From positions 3,968,001 through 4,032,000 of the forward strand of contig NZ_CP043450.1 in NCBI RefSeq assembly GCF_003286415.2: a stretch of DNA of 64,000 bases. The letters run 5' to 3'. The DNA comes from Mucilaginibacter rubeus (GTDB lineage Bacteria > Bacteroidota > Bacteroidia > Sphingobacteriales > Sphingobacteriaceae). Shown one piece after another: positions 41,456-50,950 of the stretch. A program made the position numbers and the translations under genes. Positions within the stretch are counted from its first letter, which is position 1; every line of letters begins with the position of its first letter. A model generated the notes under the pieces. It was not told where the DNA came from and made no database searches. It saw nothing but the letters and a program-made list of their open reading frames with translations.

Positions 41456-42292
41456 ATGACTGAAACCGAACGTTTAACCGAAGAAGTTTTCTGCTTAAAT
41501 TTTGAATTGAACACGCTGGCCAATCAACTGCTCAGGCAGTCGTCAGAACGCTGGGTGCCCGGATTTTTATATGAGAAAACTGAGTATTCACATATTGAAA
41601 GATATAAGCTTGCCTGTAATTATACAGCCGGTAAACGGGTAATTGATATTGCATGCGGCGTGGGTAAGGGTAGTAACCTGATAGCTCTTCAAGGTGCAGC
41701 CAACAGCGTATACGGGGCCGACATTCAGCCGGATGCTATCAGGTATGCGCAATGGCGCAATGGCCGGGAAAATATTACCTTTCAGGTTAACGACGCCCAA
41801 CAGTTAGGCATTGAGAACGCCTTTGACATCGCCGTAAGTTTTGAAACGATTGAACATTTACCCGACTATAGGAAATTTTTGACCAGTATAAAAACTGCAC
41901 TGGCACCAAAAGGACTGTTTTTGGTTTCTACGCCAATTGCATCTATCCCGATAGATAATACTCCGGCAAATCCATATCATGTACAGGAATGGGGCTTTAG
42001 GGAATTTCACCGAGTAATTGATGAATTTTTCGATGTAGAAAAGGTGTATGTGCAGCTTTACCCTGAGATCCCTCTTCCGCAGCCTGTGGTACGGATTGGT
42101 TTAACGAAGCGGGTAATGAATAAAATTAAAAATAAACTACTCCCCCCGCCCCCTAAAGCAGATACACCGGATCCGGTCATCAAGCCTGATAACGATTTTT
42201 CAAAGATTGAAGAATATACCGGTCAATACAATACTGAGGAACTTGGTAAATCAAGATTAGGTTATCAAATTATTGTAGCCCGGGTAAAATGA
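41456..42292 (+). CDS. Class I SAM-dependent methyltransferase next to the ABC exporter
   Basis: 278 residues. SAM motif I is VIDIACGVGKGSNLIA (about 62-77), with VYGADIQPDAIRYAQ and FDIAVSFETIEHLPDYRKFL following. The first 50 residues form a helical extension (LNFELNTLANQLLRQSSERW) and the C-terminus has a Pro-rich linker (LLPPPPKADTPDPVIKP) before a short tail. It starts 2 bp after the Wzt-like gene and overlaps the next GT by 4 bp. A methyltransferase coupled to a Wzt with a recognition domain suggests it caps the non-reducing end of the chain, as WbdD does, though no kinase domain is present here. The acceptor is inferred. Confidence 0.88.
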   Translation: MTETERLTEEVFCLNFELNTLANQLLRQSSERWVPGFLYEKTEYSHIERYKLACNYTAGKRVIDIACGVGKGSNLIALQGAANSVYGADIQPDAIRYAQWRNGRENITFQVNDAQQLGIENAFDIAVSFETIEHLPDYRKFLTSIKTALAPKGLFLVSTPIASIPIDNTPANPYHVQEWGFREFHRVIDEFFDVEKVYVQLYPEIPLPQPVVRIGLTKRVMNKIKNKLLPPPPKADTPDPVIKPDNDFSKIEEYTGQYNTEELGKSRLGYQIIVARVK

Positions 42293-43290
42293 GCGATTTA
42301 GCTATCATCATACCTGCTTATAAAAAGATATACTTTGATCAAACGCTGGCATCACTTGCCGCTCAGAGCAACAAAAATTTCACAGTCTATATCGGAGATG
42401 ATTGCAGCCCGGAAGACTTGAGTACCATAGTAGAACGGTATCGGGAAGATCTAAACATCATATATACCCGTTTTGAAAACAATATCGGAGCTAAAGACCT
42501 GGTTTTACAATGGGAAAGATGCCTTGCCTTGAGTAAAACTGAAAAATGGATCTGTCTATTTTCAGATGATGACCTGATGGATAGCAATTGCGTCGAAGAG
42601 TTTTATAGTACCGTCGACGTTGCAACAAATGATTTTGATATTTTCAGGTTTAACACCGTGGTGATCAATCAGCATGGCGAAATTACGAACCAAGGCATAA
42701 CTGGCCCGCAAACGGAGAGTTCGGCACAGATGGCTTACAACCTTTTACATGGCAGACGCGGAAACTCCATGCCGGATCATATCTTTTCAAGGAGAATTTA
42801 CGAGGAATGCGGTGGTTTTGTGTTTACCCGTTATGCTCAAGGTGCTGATTGGGCGCTGTCTATATTATTTTCCAGGAAAAAAGGAATGTTTGTGATCCCA
42901 AACGCCAAAGTATACTGGCGTTATAGCGGTTTAAATATCTCGTCTAACGCCGCCAGGAACAAAAACGATATGATTGGCGGCCATCTGGATTTCATCAGTT
43001 GGGCTCTTATCCATTTCGAATACCTGAAAACTACAGCCCTGGATATTACTTACCAAATGATTGTTGAGGCCTTACGGTTTAACCTTAAAATGGTGATGCT
43101 GTATCATTATAACGGGTTCAATTATAAACAGGCTCCTACCCTGCTTAGCTTTTATCATGATAAATTGCAATTATCTTATCGCGAGTCCATCCGACAAATG
43201 ATGGAAATCAATGGATTATCATTACCTAATGTCCACACCGCGAAGCGGGTATTGGTGAAGCTGAGAGATAAAATGTTCAAACGGTCATGA
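42289..43290 (+). CDS. Glycosyltransferase family 2 protein
   Basis: 333 residues. GT-A fold: LAIIIPAYKKIYFDQTLASL, then VYIGDDCSPEDLSTIVERY and WICLFSDDDLMDSNCVEEF, where S-D-D-D is the nucleotide-sugar/metal motif. A GAKDLVLQWERCLALSKT stretch and HIFSRRIYEECGGFVFTRY are shared by several GT2 enzymes of Bacteroidota glycan loci. It is soluble, without membrane helices, and acts on the cytoplasmic face. The ATG overlaps the methyltransferase stop by 4 bp; the fucosyltransferase-like gene follows after 13 bp. Donor and linkage unknown. Confidence 0.92.
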   Translation: MSDLAIIIPAYKKIYFDQTLASLAAQSNKNFTVYIGDDCSPEDLSTIVERYREDLNIIYTRFENNIGAKDLVLQWERCLALSKTEKWICLFSDDDLMDSNCVEEFYSTVDVATNDFDIFRFNTVVINQHGEITNQGITGPQTESSAQMAYNLLHGRRGNSMPDHIFSRRIYEECGGFVFTRYAQGADWALSILFSRKKGMFVIPNAKVYWRYSGLNISSNAARNKNDMIGGHLDFISWALIHFEYLKTTALDITYQMIVEALRFNLKMVMLYHYNGFNYKQAPTLLSFYHDKLQLSYRESIRQMMEINGLSLPNVHTAKRVLVKLRDKMFKRS

Positions 43291-43303
43291 TTGGCATCAA
43301 TTT

Positions 43304-44191
43304 ATGATCGTTGTTAAATTACAGGGAGGGCTCGGAAATCAGATGTTTCAATACGCCGCGGGCAGAGGCCTTTCACAGGGTTCCCCGGTGTATATTAACC
43401 ATCGGTTCCTGGAAGAAAATCAAACAGACTCACCACTCTTTACGGCGAGGAAGTATGAATTGCAGCTCTTTAGAAATATAAAGGCTGTTAAAGCCACAGC
43501 TAAACAATTAAAAATCTTTAATAACAATAGCTTTTATTACCGGTTGTACAGGCTTTTTTTTAAAACTGTAATAAGCCGGCAGATAGAAAACGAATATATT
43601 GACTTTGAAAAAACTTATGGCAAGCCCGTCAATATATACCTTGACGGCTATTTTCAGTCGGAGAAATATTTCAAACACCTGCGCAATCAATTGTTAGCAG
43701 ATTTTGAGTTTCCGGCACTCGATACCGACAATGACAACATCAGGAAAAAGATTGAAGCTTCAGCCAACCCGGTGAGCATCCATGTGCGCAGAGGTGATTA
43801 TTTAAAATCGCCAGAGATATATAAGGTTCATGGTGTACTTGAAGTACAATATTACCAACAGTCGTTGAGCCTTTTAAAGGCGAAATACAATGATCTAACC
43901 CTGTTTGTATTTTCTGACGATATGGACTGGGCAAAGGAAAATTTAAACTTAAACTGCCAAACCAATTATATAACCGGTAATCATTCCGAAAACAGCTGGA
44001 AGGATATGGCTTTGATGAGTTATTGTAAACATCATATCATCGCAAACAGCAGTTTCAGCTGGTGGGGCGCATGGCTATCAAAAAGCAACGGCGAAGTTTT
44101 TGCACCGGCCAATTGGTTTAACGCCAACAATGTGAAGTTCAATATTCATAATTTTATTCCGTCAAACTGGCACATCATAAGCAATGAATGA
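43304..44191 (+). CDS. GT11-family alpha-1,2-fucosyltransferase-like glycosyltransferase
   Basis: 295 residues. The N-terminus IVVKLQGGLGNQMFQYAAGR is the GT11 signature, and VSIHVRRGDYLKSPE contains the H-x-R-R-G-D-Y motif that binds GDP-fucose. The C-terminal FSDDMDWAKENL and IANSSFSWWGAWLSK complete the family pattern. GT11 enzymes usually transfer L-fucose in alpha-1,2 linkage to galactose, so the glycan probably contains fucose or a related 6-deoxyhexose; some members use other donors. No GDP-fucose synthesis genes are in this window. It overlaps the following GT2 gene by 8 bp. Confidence 0.94.
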   Translation: MIVVKLQGGLGNQMFQYAAGRGLSQGSPVYINHRFLEENQTDSPLFTARKYELQLFRNIKAVKATAKQLKIFNNNSFYYRLYRLFFKTVISRQIENEYIDFEKTYGKPVNIYLDGYFQSEKYFKHLRNQLLADFEFPALDTDNDNIRKKIEASANPVSIHVRRGDYLKSPEIYKVHGVLEVQYYQQSLSLLKAKYNDLTLFVFSDDMDWAKENLNLNCQTNYITGNHSENSWKDMALMSYCKHHIIANSSFSWWGAWLSKSNGEVFAPANWFNANNVKFNIHNFIPSNWHIISNE

Positions 44192-45098
44192 TCAGCTTGT
44201 TTCCGTAATTATGCCTGCTTACAATGCCGAAAAATATATTGCGGCAAGCATTGAAAGTGTAATTCAACAAACTTATACCAATTGGGAACTGCTAATTGTT
44301 GACGACGGTTCGACAGACCAGACAGCGGCGATTATAAAACGCTACATATCTGCAGATAAGCGCGTTAAGTATTTTTTCCAGGAAAACGGCAGGCAGGGTA
44401 AAGCCAAAAATCTTGCTATTGCAAATAGTTCCGGCGTTTTTCTTGCTTTTCTGGATGCAGATGATCTTTGGCTTAAAGAAAAGCTGGAGGTTAGTATACA
44501 TGAAATCAATACAAGGGATTATTCCTTGGTTTTCACAGATTGTTACATTTTTGAAGGGGAGTTGCCCGAGGATTTCTCTACTTTAAAAACAATGGGCGTT
44601 CAGTCTGCAGTATACGAAGGGCGCCCGGCCTTACTAACGTTTTTAAATTACAACCAAATTCCTAACCTAACGGTGCTGGCAAAAAAAGAGCTATTTCTGA
44701 ACACCGGCGGCTTTATTGATAAAGTGGTTGCCGAAGATTACGAAATGTGGCTGCGGCTGTTGAAAAATGGTGCTGTGTTTAAAGCACTTCCGCTTCAACT
44801 ATCCCTTTACAGGGTGCATAGTGAGTCAATAACAGCGAGGGACAGGCATGCAACTCTTGAGCTTATTGAAATCATCAAAACTTTTGGCAAAGAAAACCCG
44901 GACTACTGGCAGGATGTGCAAACGATCATCAGAGAAAAGCTGAAACACTGGCTTTATTACGGCCATCAACGTACTGCCAAAAATTTCAGGGCACTGATAA
45001 AAGGCGTTTTTAACCTGCCTTTAACCTTTCTATTTTATACACTAAGCCGGTTGATGCCGGTTGATCAGCTAAGAAAAATAGTTATCAGGAGTTACTAA
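44184..45098 (+). CDS. Glycosyltransferase family 2 protein
   Basis: 304 residues. A classic GT2 start VSVIMPAYNAEKYIAASIES is followed by LLIVDDGSTDQTAAIIKRY and FLAFLDADDLWLKEKLEVS (D-A-D-D motif). VVAEDYEMWLRLLKNGAVF carries the catalytic-base E-D-Y-E-M-W region. Cytoplasmic enzyme adding one residue to the growing chain. It overlaps the GT11 gene by 8 bp and precedes a GT4 gene by 9 bp. Nothing in the sequence fixes donor or acceptor. Confidence 0.94.
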   Translation: MNDQLVSVIMPAYNAEKYIAASIESVIQQTYTNWELLIVDDGSTDQTAAIIKRYISADKRVKYFFQENGRQGKAKNLAIANSSGVFLAFLDADDLWLKEKLEVSIHEINTRDYSLVFTDCYIFEGELPEDFSTLKTMGVQSAVYEGRPALLTFLNYNQIPNLTVLAKKELFLNTGGFIDKVVAEDYEMWLRLLKNGAVFKALPLQLSLYRVHSESITARDRHATLELIEIIKTFGKENPDYWQDVQTIIREKLKHWLYYGHQRTAKNFRALIKGVFNLPLTFLFYTLSRLMPVDQLRKIVIRSY

Positions 45099-45107
45099 TA
45101 CCGTGCT

Positions 45108-46229
45108 GTGCCAGTAAAACACATCATCGTCACCAAGTTATTTGAATTCAGCGGAAGCAACACTCACCTGAAAGCACTTATTAGTTTTTTTGGCCCGCAG
45201 AACGTGCTGTTGATTTTAGAGGATGAAGGCCAAGTAAAATTTCTGGAAAAAGTAGATGAGAGCGGCCTTGTGCGTTACAAGATCAAAACAAATCTTTGCG
45301 GTTATGCCCATTTACAATACCGTTGGACCACCAACCTCAAAGAAGCGTTTCGACTTTTGAAATCAGTATTTTATATTCAATTACTGAGCTTTAGACACGG
45401 TTTAGCTGATATTACCGTGTGCGCGGTGGAACCGGAGAAACATTTATACTTTTTTTGGGCCCCATTCTGCAAGGTATATTATATACTGCACACCACACCA
45501 AACAAAAGATATACATCTTTCACCTCATATACCTGCAACCGAAAACTTGGTAAAAGAAAAAAAATCATTACCGTTTCCCAGTCCAATAAATCATTGATCA
45601 GCAAAAACTGGGAAATAACCGAAAAGAAGCAGACATGCGTAAACGTTGTTTATAATTGCGTTACAGAACCCGTAGATGGCGTACAACTCAATACAGAGCG
45701 GTACAACGCACATCCCGTATGTGTGATTACAATGGGCCATGTCATAGGGTACAAAAATCCGGAAACCTGGTTAAAAGTAGCTAAGGTTGTTACCGGCGCA
45801 CGTCCAAAGGTTATTTTTATCTGGCTCGGGAATGGCCCTTTATTAAATCAGTACCAATCGGAAATATCCAACCAAAAGCAGATCTTTTTTAAAGGAGCCG
45901 TAACCAATACCGATGATTATTTGAAAACGGCACATATCTATTACCAACCCAGTTTTTATGAAACCCATGGCATTGCTGTGGTGGAGGCCATGTCTCAATC
46001 ATTACCATGTGTGGTATCAAATGTGGGCGGTCTTCCTGAATCTGTCCGGGAGGATTATAACGGCTACCTTGTTGAGCCGGCCGCTATCTCCCAACATGCT
46101 GAAGCGATCCTTAAATTGGTGGACAACGAACACTTACGTCATTCCTTAGGCGAAAACGCCTTCACAAGGTTTAAAGAAAACTTCAGCTTTGAGCAATTTA
46201 AAACACAGCTTAATTCCATTTACAGTTGA
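45108..46229 (+). CDS. Glycosyltransferase family 4 protein (GTG start)
   Basis: 373 residues. The best start is the GTG at 45108, because VKHIIVTKLFEFSGSNTHLK is the expected first strand and no ATG fits. The GT-B fold is seen in KIITVSQSNKSLISKNWEI (hinge), PVCVITMGHVIGYKNPETWL at the start of the donor domain, VIFIWLGNGPLLNQYQSE and the GT4 motif FYETHGIAVVEAMSQSLPCV. It acts in the cytoplasm on the lipid-linked chain. The stop overlaps the next start (TTGA), so the following gene is coupled. Confidence 0.9.
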   Translation: MPVKHIIVTKLFEFSGSNTHLKALISFFGPQNVLLILEDEGQVKFLEKVDESGLVRYKIKTNLCGYAHLQYRWTTNLKEAFRLLKSVFYIQLLSFRHGLADITVCAVEPEKHLYFFWAPFCKVYYILHTTPNKRYTSFTSYTCNRKLGKRKKIITVSQSNKSLISKNWEITEKKQTCVNVVYNCVTEPVDGVQLNTERYNAHPVCVITMGHVIGYKNPETWLKVAKVVTGARPKVIFIWLGNGPLLNQYQSEISNQKQIFFKGAVTNTDDYLKTAHIYYQPSFYETHGIAVVEAMSQSLPCVVSNVGGLPESVREDYNGYLVEPAAISQHAEAILKLVDNEHLRHSLGENAFTRFKENFSFEQFKTQLNSIYS

Positions 46230-47251
46230 ATAATCCCAGGGGAATCTCGGTGGTGATATGTTGCTACAACTGCGCATTACGCTTACCTGAAACTATCAGG
46301 CATCTGGCACAACAAGAGGTACCGGCTCATTTACCCTGGGAAATATGGATCGTTAATAACGCATCTTCTGATAATACGGTACAGGTTGCCATAAATGAGT
46401 GGCAAAAATATTCCTCTACAGGTATTGAATTTAATATAGTGGATGAGCCGACACCCGGGGTATTAAACGCCCGGATAAAAGGGATCAATTGCGCGCGTTA
46501 TGAGTACCTGTTATTTTGCGATGATGACAACTGGCTAAACCCCTCCTATGTGGCTACCGCATTTGAAATCATGGATGCCAACCCCGAAATTGGGGCGTTA
46601 GGGGGCTGCGGCGAAATTGTGGCTGAAGAGCCGATAGCTATAGATGAAACCTTACTCAGCCGGCTGAACGCCAATGGCCCGCAACATTGGGCAGCAACAG
46701 ATCATTGGCTTTACAGCGCCGGGATGACGATCAGGAAAAGCATTTTTATGGAATTGGCAAAACATGGTTGGTCGCTAATTACCACCGGGCGAACAGGTAC
46801 CAATTTCCTTTCGGGTGAAGACGCCGAAATTTGTTTTATGTTTTATTTACGCGGTTATCAGATTGCAGCCAATAACCGGTTAACATTCAAACATTTAATT
46901 CCGGTAAAAAGGCAGAGCATTAAAACCATTATTGATATGGCATTCTGGCTTAGTTACTCCTATTACTTCCTGTACGGTTATATCGCTTTGATTAACAAAG
47001 AACCTGTGTCTTTGAACGATTTAAGTACCAGGCTATTAAAAAGTCATAGCTTATCCTTATTAAGGAGCCTGCAAGCAGTAATGATGCAAGTGCTGAAAAA
47101 AGGAAAACGACCCACACTTGAACAAAGGTGCACCGTATTGAGACACTATGGCATGGTATCCTCCATTATAAAAAACCGGAAGCAGGTGATCAATCACCAG
47201 CAACATATTCAGCAGGTTCTGAACTCGGTCAAGCAAGGGGCAAATGCGTAA
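46226..47251 (+). CDS. Glycosyltransferase family 2 protein (TTG start)
   Basis: 341 residues. The start is probably the TTG at 46226, overlapping the previous TGA by 4 bp; no upstream ATG exists in frame. GT-A motifs: ISVVICCYNCALRLPETIRH, IWIVNNASSDNTVQVAINEW, NCARYEYLLFCDDDNWLNPS (C-D-D-D) and FLSGEDAEICFMFYLRGYQI (E-D base). The C-terminal 90 residues are helical and basic and may contact membrane lipid. It overlaps the next gene by 8 bp. Donor and acceptor are unknown. Confidence 0.9.
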   Translation: MNNPRGISVVICCYNCALRLPETIRHLAQQEVPAHLPWEIWIVNNASSDNTVQVAINEWQKYSSTGIEFNIVDEPTPGVLNARIKGINCARYEYLLFCDDDNWLNPSYVATAFEIMDANPEIGALGGCGEIVAEEPIAIDETLLSRLNANGPQHWAATDHWLYSAGMTIRKSIFMELAKHGWSLITTGRTGTNFLSGEDAEICFMFYLRGYQIAANNRLTFKHLIPVKRQSIKTIIDMAFWLSYSYYFLYGYIALINKEPVSLNDLSTRLLKSHSLSLLRSLQAVMMQVLKKGKRPTLEQRCTVLRHYGMVSSIIKNRKQVINHQQHIQQVLNSVKQGANA

Positions 47252-48164
47252 TACAGCTGTTCCTGTATTGTTTCTGATTTTCAATCGTCCGGAAAATACC
47301 CAGCGCCTATTTGACAGCATCAGGGTGCATCAACCTGAATACCTGTTTATAGCAGCGGATGGTCCGAGGCCAGACGTACTAACAGATGAGGCATTATGCG
47401 CCTTAACAAGAAATATAGTCACCAAAATAGATTGGAAATGTGAGCTCAAAACACTATTCAGGCCGCAAAATTTAGGTTGTAAGAATGCTGTAAGCGACGC
47501 GATAAATTGGTTTTTTGACCATGTGGAGGAAGGCATTATCCTTGAAGATGACTGCTTACCGGATAATACCTTTTTTTCATTTTGTTCGGAATTGCTGGAA
47601 CGGTTCCGGAACAACGGGCAGGTTATGTCCATCTCCGGTTCTAATTTATTAGGTAAATCGGGCGATGAGCACTCTCCGTCTTATTTCAGGGCTCATGGTG
47701 GGATCTGGGGATGGGCTACATGGAAAAGGGCCTGGAAACGCTACGACATCGGCATGAAAGCCTGGCCTGAGAAAGCAACTCAAACGCAGATCAGGCAGGC
47801 GATAGGAAGCCAGGAATGGTTTAATACCTACTACACTATGTTTGAGAGCGCACACAATAACACATTGGATACCTGGGATATTCAGTGGTTTTACAGCATC
47901 CTTATCAATGATGGAATAGCTATTAACCCTTCGGTTAACCTTGTAAAAAACATCGGATTTGAGAGCGGTACGCATATGAATTCGGTAGATAACCCGATAG
48001 CTGTATTGCCTGCGTTTTCCATGTCATTCCCCCTAAAACACCCTGAAGAACTTCCGTTGGATGAGGCTTATCTGGAAAATTTATATTTAGCTTTAAATCC
48101 GCCTACTAAACGCGGGCGTTCATTGATCAGGCGGCTAATTAACCTGTGGCGTAACAAACGATGA
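47244..48164 (+). CDS. GT-A-fold glycosyltransferase-like protein
   Basis: 306 residues. The start VPVLFLIFNRPENTQRLFDS, the phrase YLFIAADGPRPD and the motif EGIILEDDCLPDNTFFSF (E-D-D) are typical of a GT-A family often annotated as nucleotide-diphospho-sugar transferase or hemolytic-protein-like. AHGGIWGWATWKRAWKRYD and a late TWDIQWFYSILINDGIAINP support it. It overlaps both neighbours (8 bp upstream, 4 bp downstream). Its role in chain assembly is inferred from fold and context. Confidence 0.87.
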   Translation: MRNTAVPVLFLIFNRPENTQRLFDSIRVHQPEYLFIAADGPRPDVLTDEALCALTRNIVTKIDWKCELKTLFRPQNLGCKNAVSDAINWFFDHVEEGIILEDDCLPDNTFFSFCSELLERFRNNGQVMSISGSNLLGKSGDEHSPSYFRAHGGIWGWATWKRAWKRYDIGMKAWPEKATQTQIRQAIGSQEWFNTYYTMFESAHNNTLDTWDIQWFYSILINDGIAINPSVNLVKNIGFESGTHMNSVDNPIAVLPAFSMSFPLKHPEELPLDEAYLENLYLALNPPTKRGRSLIRRLINLWRNKR

Positions 48165-48787
48165 AAAAACTGATAAAGAAACTGATCACCGGCTTTTTAA
48201 AAAAGATCAATATCCATCATATCCTTAATACCCTGTACCAGGAGCAAAACAACAGGCATATTGAGACGAATGTGATTAATTCAGGAGCAATCTTTTATCC
48301 GGAAGCCACGGTTTCTAACGCGCAGGACCGGTCAAAAATAACAGTTGGCCAGGGCACCCATATCAGGGGGATGCTACACGTGTTTAAATATGGCGGACAG
48401 ATCACTATTGGCGAAAACTGCTATATAGGTGATCATTCCAGGATATGGTCGGGCGACAGCGTTATCATTGGTGATTACGTACAGATATCACATAACGTAA
48501 ATGTTATGGATACTAATGCCCACGAACTTGACGCCATAGAAAGAGCGGAAAGATATGTTGACCTGGTTAACAACGGCTCATGGGCAGAAAAAGGCAATGT
48601 GCTCACTGCCCCCGTAATCATTGAGGATTACGCCTGGATAAGTTTTAATGCCACCATTTTAAAAGGTGTAACTATTGGCAAAGGAGCCATTGTTGGGGCT
48701 AATGCCGTTGTGACCAAAGATGTGCCCCCATTCACTTTGGTGACCGGTAATCCGGCTACGGTAAAAAAGCACCTTACCGAAGAATGA
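48161..48787 (+). CDS. Hexapeptide-repeat (left-handed beta-helix) acyltransferase
   Basis: 208 residues. Repeated hexapeptides are clear: ITVGQGTHI, ITIGENCYIGDHSRI, VIIGDYVQISHNVNVMDTNA, then VTIGKGAIVGANAVVTKDVP and the closing TLVTGNPATVKKHL. The catalytic His is probably in SHNVNVMDTNAHE. Such proteins, related to CysE/NodL/WbbJ, transfer acetyl or another acyl group from acyl-CoA to a sugar hydroxyl or amine. Inside the glycan operon it probably O-acetylates a residue. It overlaps the preceding gene by 4 bp. Confidence 0.94.
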   Translation: MKKLIKKLITGFLKKINIHHILNTLYQEQNNRHIETNVINSGAIFYPEATVSNAQDRSKITVGQGTHIRGMLHVFKYGGQITIGENCYIGDHSRIWSGDSVIIGDYVQISHNVNVMDTNAHELDAIERAERYVDLVNNGSWAEKGNVLTAPVIIEDYAWISFNATILKGVTIGKGAIVGANAVVTKDVPPFTLVTGNPATVKKHLTEE

Positions 48788-48817
48788 TTATGCTACCTAT
48801 TGGTTCAAAAGGATTTG

Positions 48818-49996
48818 ATGGCAAAAAAGCTACCACAAATGACTAAAAGAAAAAGGATAGGTCTCAGCTATTCTTACAATGAAAATTGGATTGGCGGAAC
48901 TTATTATATTGAGAACCTTATTAATGCGTTAAATACACTCGATGAAGTGCTTAAACCGCACCTGGTTTTAATCATCAATAAGCGTAGCGATTATAAAGCC
49001 GCTAAAAATAACCTGTCCTATCCATACATGAGTTTTAGGTTAGGCACCGGAGAAACAAACTTCGCAGCTCGTTTCGCTAATAAAATAACCAATCGCCTGC
49101 TCAGAAAAACATTCTTCAATCAAACCATAAAAAAACTGGAAGCAGTATTTCCATACTACAAAAGCAAACCGCAGTCCCTTGCCACGAATAAAATTTACTG
49201 GATAGCTGATTTTCAGGAACATTTTTCTCCTGAATTTTTCAGTGCAGAGGCTATTGAAGGCAGAAAAAGAAACCAAATGGAGATCCAGGGTTCGTCAGAG
49301 CATCTTATCTTGAGCAGTCAAAACGCGGCAGGACATTTTAAATCGTTATACCCAGAACATAGCGTCAATGTGCACGTGCTCCCGTTTGCGGTCACACATC
49401 CGGCTTATCGAAATTTAACTATCGGCCCCCTGCTCAAAAAGTTTGATTTACCTGATGTTTATTTTCTTTGCCCTAACCAGTTTTGGAAGCATAAAAACCA
49501 GCTTACGGTTATCCAGGCGGTACACAGGCTTAAAAATGATGGCACCAACATTACGGTTGCTTTTACCGGCAACACCGCCGACCTTAGGAACCCTGAATAT
49601 TTTATAGAACTTAATATTTATGTTCAGCAAAATAATCTTACTGACAATATCAGGTTTCTTGGTTTTATCAAAAGAGAGGAACAATTACAGCTAATGAATA
49701 ATGCTGTTGCTATTGTTCAGCCATCCCTTTTTGAGGGCTGGAGCACCGTAGTTGAAGACGCTAAATCAATGAATAAGGCATTAATTGTTTCCGATATAGA
49801 AGTTCACCAGGAGCAACTTGTTGATAGCAGCGCCAGGTTCTTCGCTCCTTTGAATGTAAAGGACTTAGCGGCAAAATTGGAGCTTGCCATTAGTGCACAT
49901 CCGCTCCCTTCGCTTTATGCCAATCCTGATTATCAACGCAATATTAAAAATTTCGGCAATGGGTTTCTGCGCATAGCGCTACAGGAAACGGCATAA
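48818..49996 (+). CDS. Glycosyltransferase family 4 protein
   Basis: 392 residues from the ATG at 48818; another ATG at 48839 (MTKRKRIGLSYSYNENWIGG) and an upstream TTG are also possible. GT-B fold: IGLSYSYNENWIGGTYYIEN at the N-terminus, KIYWIADFQEHFSPEFFSAE, then the donor domain from about residue 210 (FDLPDVYFLCPNQFWKHKNQ, TVAFTGNTADLR, IRFLGFIKREEQLQLM) and FEGWSTVVEDAKSMNKALIV in place of the usual E-x7-E segment. It resembles mannosyltransferase-type GT4 enzymes. Separated by 30 bp from the acyltransferase gene, a slightly looser spacing than its neighbours. Confidence 0.9.
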   Translation: MAKKLPQMTKRKRIGLSYSYNENWIGGTYYIENLINALNTLDEVLKPHLVLIINKRSDYKAAKNNLSYPYMSFRLGTGETNFAARFANKITNRLLRKTFFNQTIKKLEAVFPYYKSKPQSLATNKIYWIADFQEHFSPEFFSAEAIEGRKRNQMEIQGSSEHLILSSQNAAGHFKSLYPEHSVNVHVLPFAVTHPAYRNLTIGPLLKKFDLPDVYFLCPNQFWKHKNQLTVIQAVHRLKNDGTNITVAFTGNTADLRNPEYFIELNIYVQQNNLTDNIRFLGFIKREEQLQLMNNAVAIVQPSLFEGWSTVVEDAKSMNKALIVSDIEVHQEQLVDSSARFFAPLNVKDLAAKLELAISAHPLPSLYANPDYQRNIKNFGNGFLRIALQETA

Positions 49997-50016
49997 CCAT
50001 TTATTAAGCAAGCAGG

Positions 50017-50940
50017 ATGAATTTACCTGATCTGAAAAAATACCGGGAAGATTTTATAGCAGCTGGCGTGAACCTACCCTTACAGGTAATACCGTCGGGT
50101 GGCCTGCTTAAAGTTTTGCCCGCTCCCGATAATCAATATACCGGCTGGCCCTGGACAGAGGAAACAGATCCGAAGGTATACCGCACCAACAATAACTGGC
50201 CTAAGCTGACGATAGTTACACCATCCTATAACCAGGGCAGGTTCATTGAACAAACCATTCGCTCCATCCTGCTGCAAAACTATCCTAACCTGGAATATAT
50301 CGTAATAGATGGCGGGAGTAACGATGAGACCGTCTCTATTCTTGAAAAATACGCACCATGGATCAGCTACTACCGCAGTGCAAAAGATAACGGGCAGGGA
50401 CAAGCTATTAACCTGGGCTTTAGCCTGGCATCAGGTGATTACTATGCATGGATCAATAGTGACGATTACTATCTGAAAGATGTTTTTCATGAAGTTATCC
50501 AACTATTTACACAGTCGAAAACCAAATTCGTTTATGGTTATGGTTTGAATTATCGCGAAACCACACAACAGTTCGACGTAAGCAAAGTACTGCCATCACT
50601 GGACTTCTTTTTGAAAATACCCAATTTTGTACAGCCATCATCGTTTTGGAGCGCGACTATTCATCAGCCTATCTGGGAAAAATTGCATTGCGCGCTTGAC
50701 TTTGAGCTTTGGCTTCGCCTGGTTAAAGGTCAGAAAAGGAAACTGATCAAAAAGCCCCTATCGGTAGCTAATATTCATGATACCGCGAAAACATCAGATG
50801 CAAAAATGAAAATGAAATGGGATGAAGATGAAAAACTGATGTGGTCAAATGAAGGACACGGCGCAGTTCCTCATTGGGGCAAAGTTAATTTCATTAATCG
50901 TATAAGAATTAAAATTTACAGATCATTAGGTCTGATATAA
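50017..50940 (+). CDS. Glycosyltransferase family 2 protein with N-terminal extension
   Basis: 307 residues. About 65 residues (DLKKYREDFIAAGVNLPLQV ... QYTGWPWTEETDPKVY) precede the GT2 core, which begins LTIVTPSYNQGRFIEQTIRS and continues YIVIDGGSNDETVSILEKY and YYAWINSDDYYLKDVFHEV (N-S-D-D). A late ALDFELWLRLVKGQKRKLIK holds the putative base. The extension is known in some Bacteroidota GT2 proteins; its role is unclear. Cytoplasmic, part of the long glycan array, 20 bp after a GT4 gene and 10 bp before another. Confidence 0.92.
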   Translation: MNLPDLKKYREDFIAAGVNLPLQVIPSGGLLKVLPAPDNQYTGWPWTEETDPKVYRTNNNWPKLTIVTPSYNQGRFIEQTIRSILLQNYPNLEYIVIDGGSNDETVSILEKYAPWISYYRSAKDNGQGQAINLGFSLASGDYYAWINSDDYYLKDVFHEVIQLFTQSKTKFVYGYGLNYRETTQQFDVSKVLPSLDFFLKIPNFVQPSSFWSATIHQPIWEKLHCALDFELWLRLVKGQKRKLIKKPLSVANIHDTAKTSDAKMKMKWDEDEKLMWSNEGHGAVPHWGKVNFINRIRIKIYRSLGLI

Positions 50941-50950
50941 AAGGCAGCAG

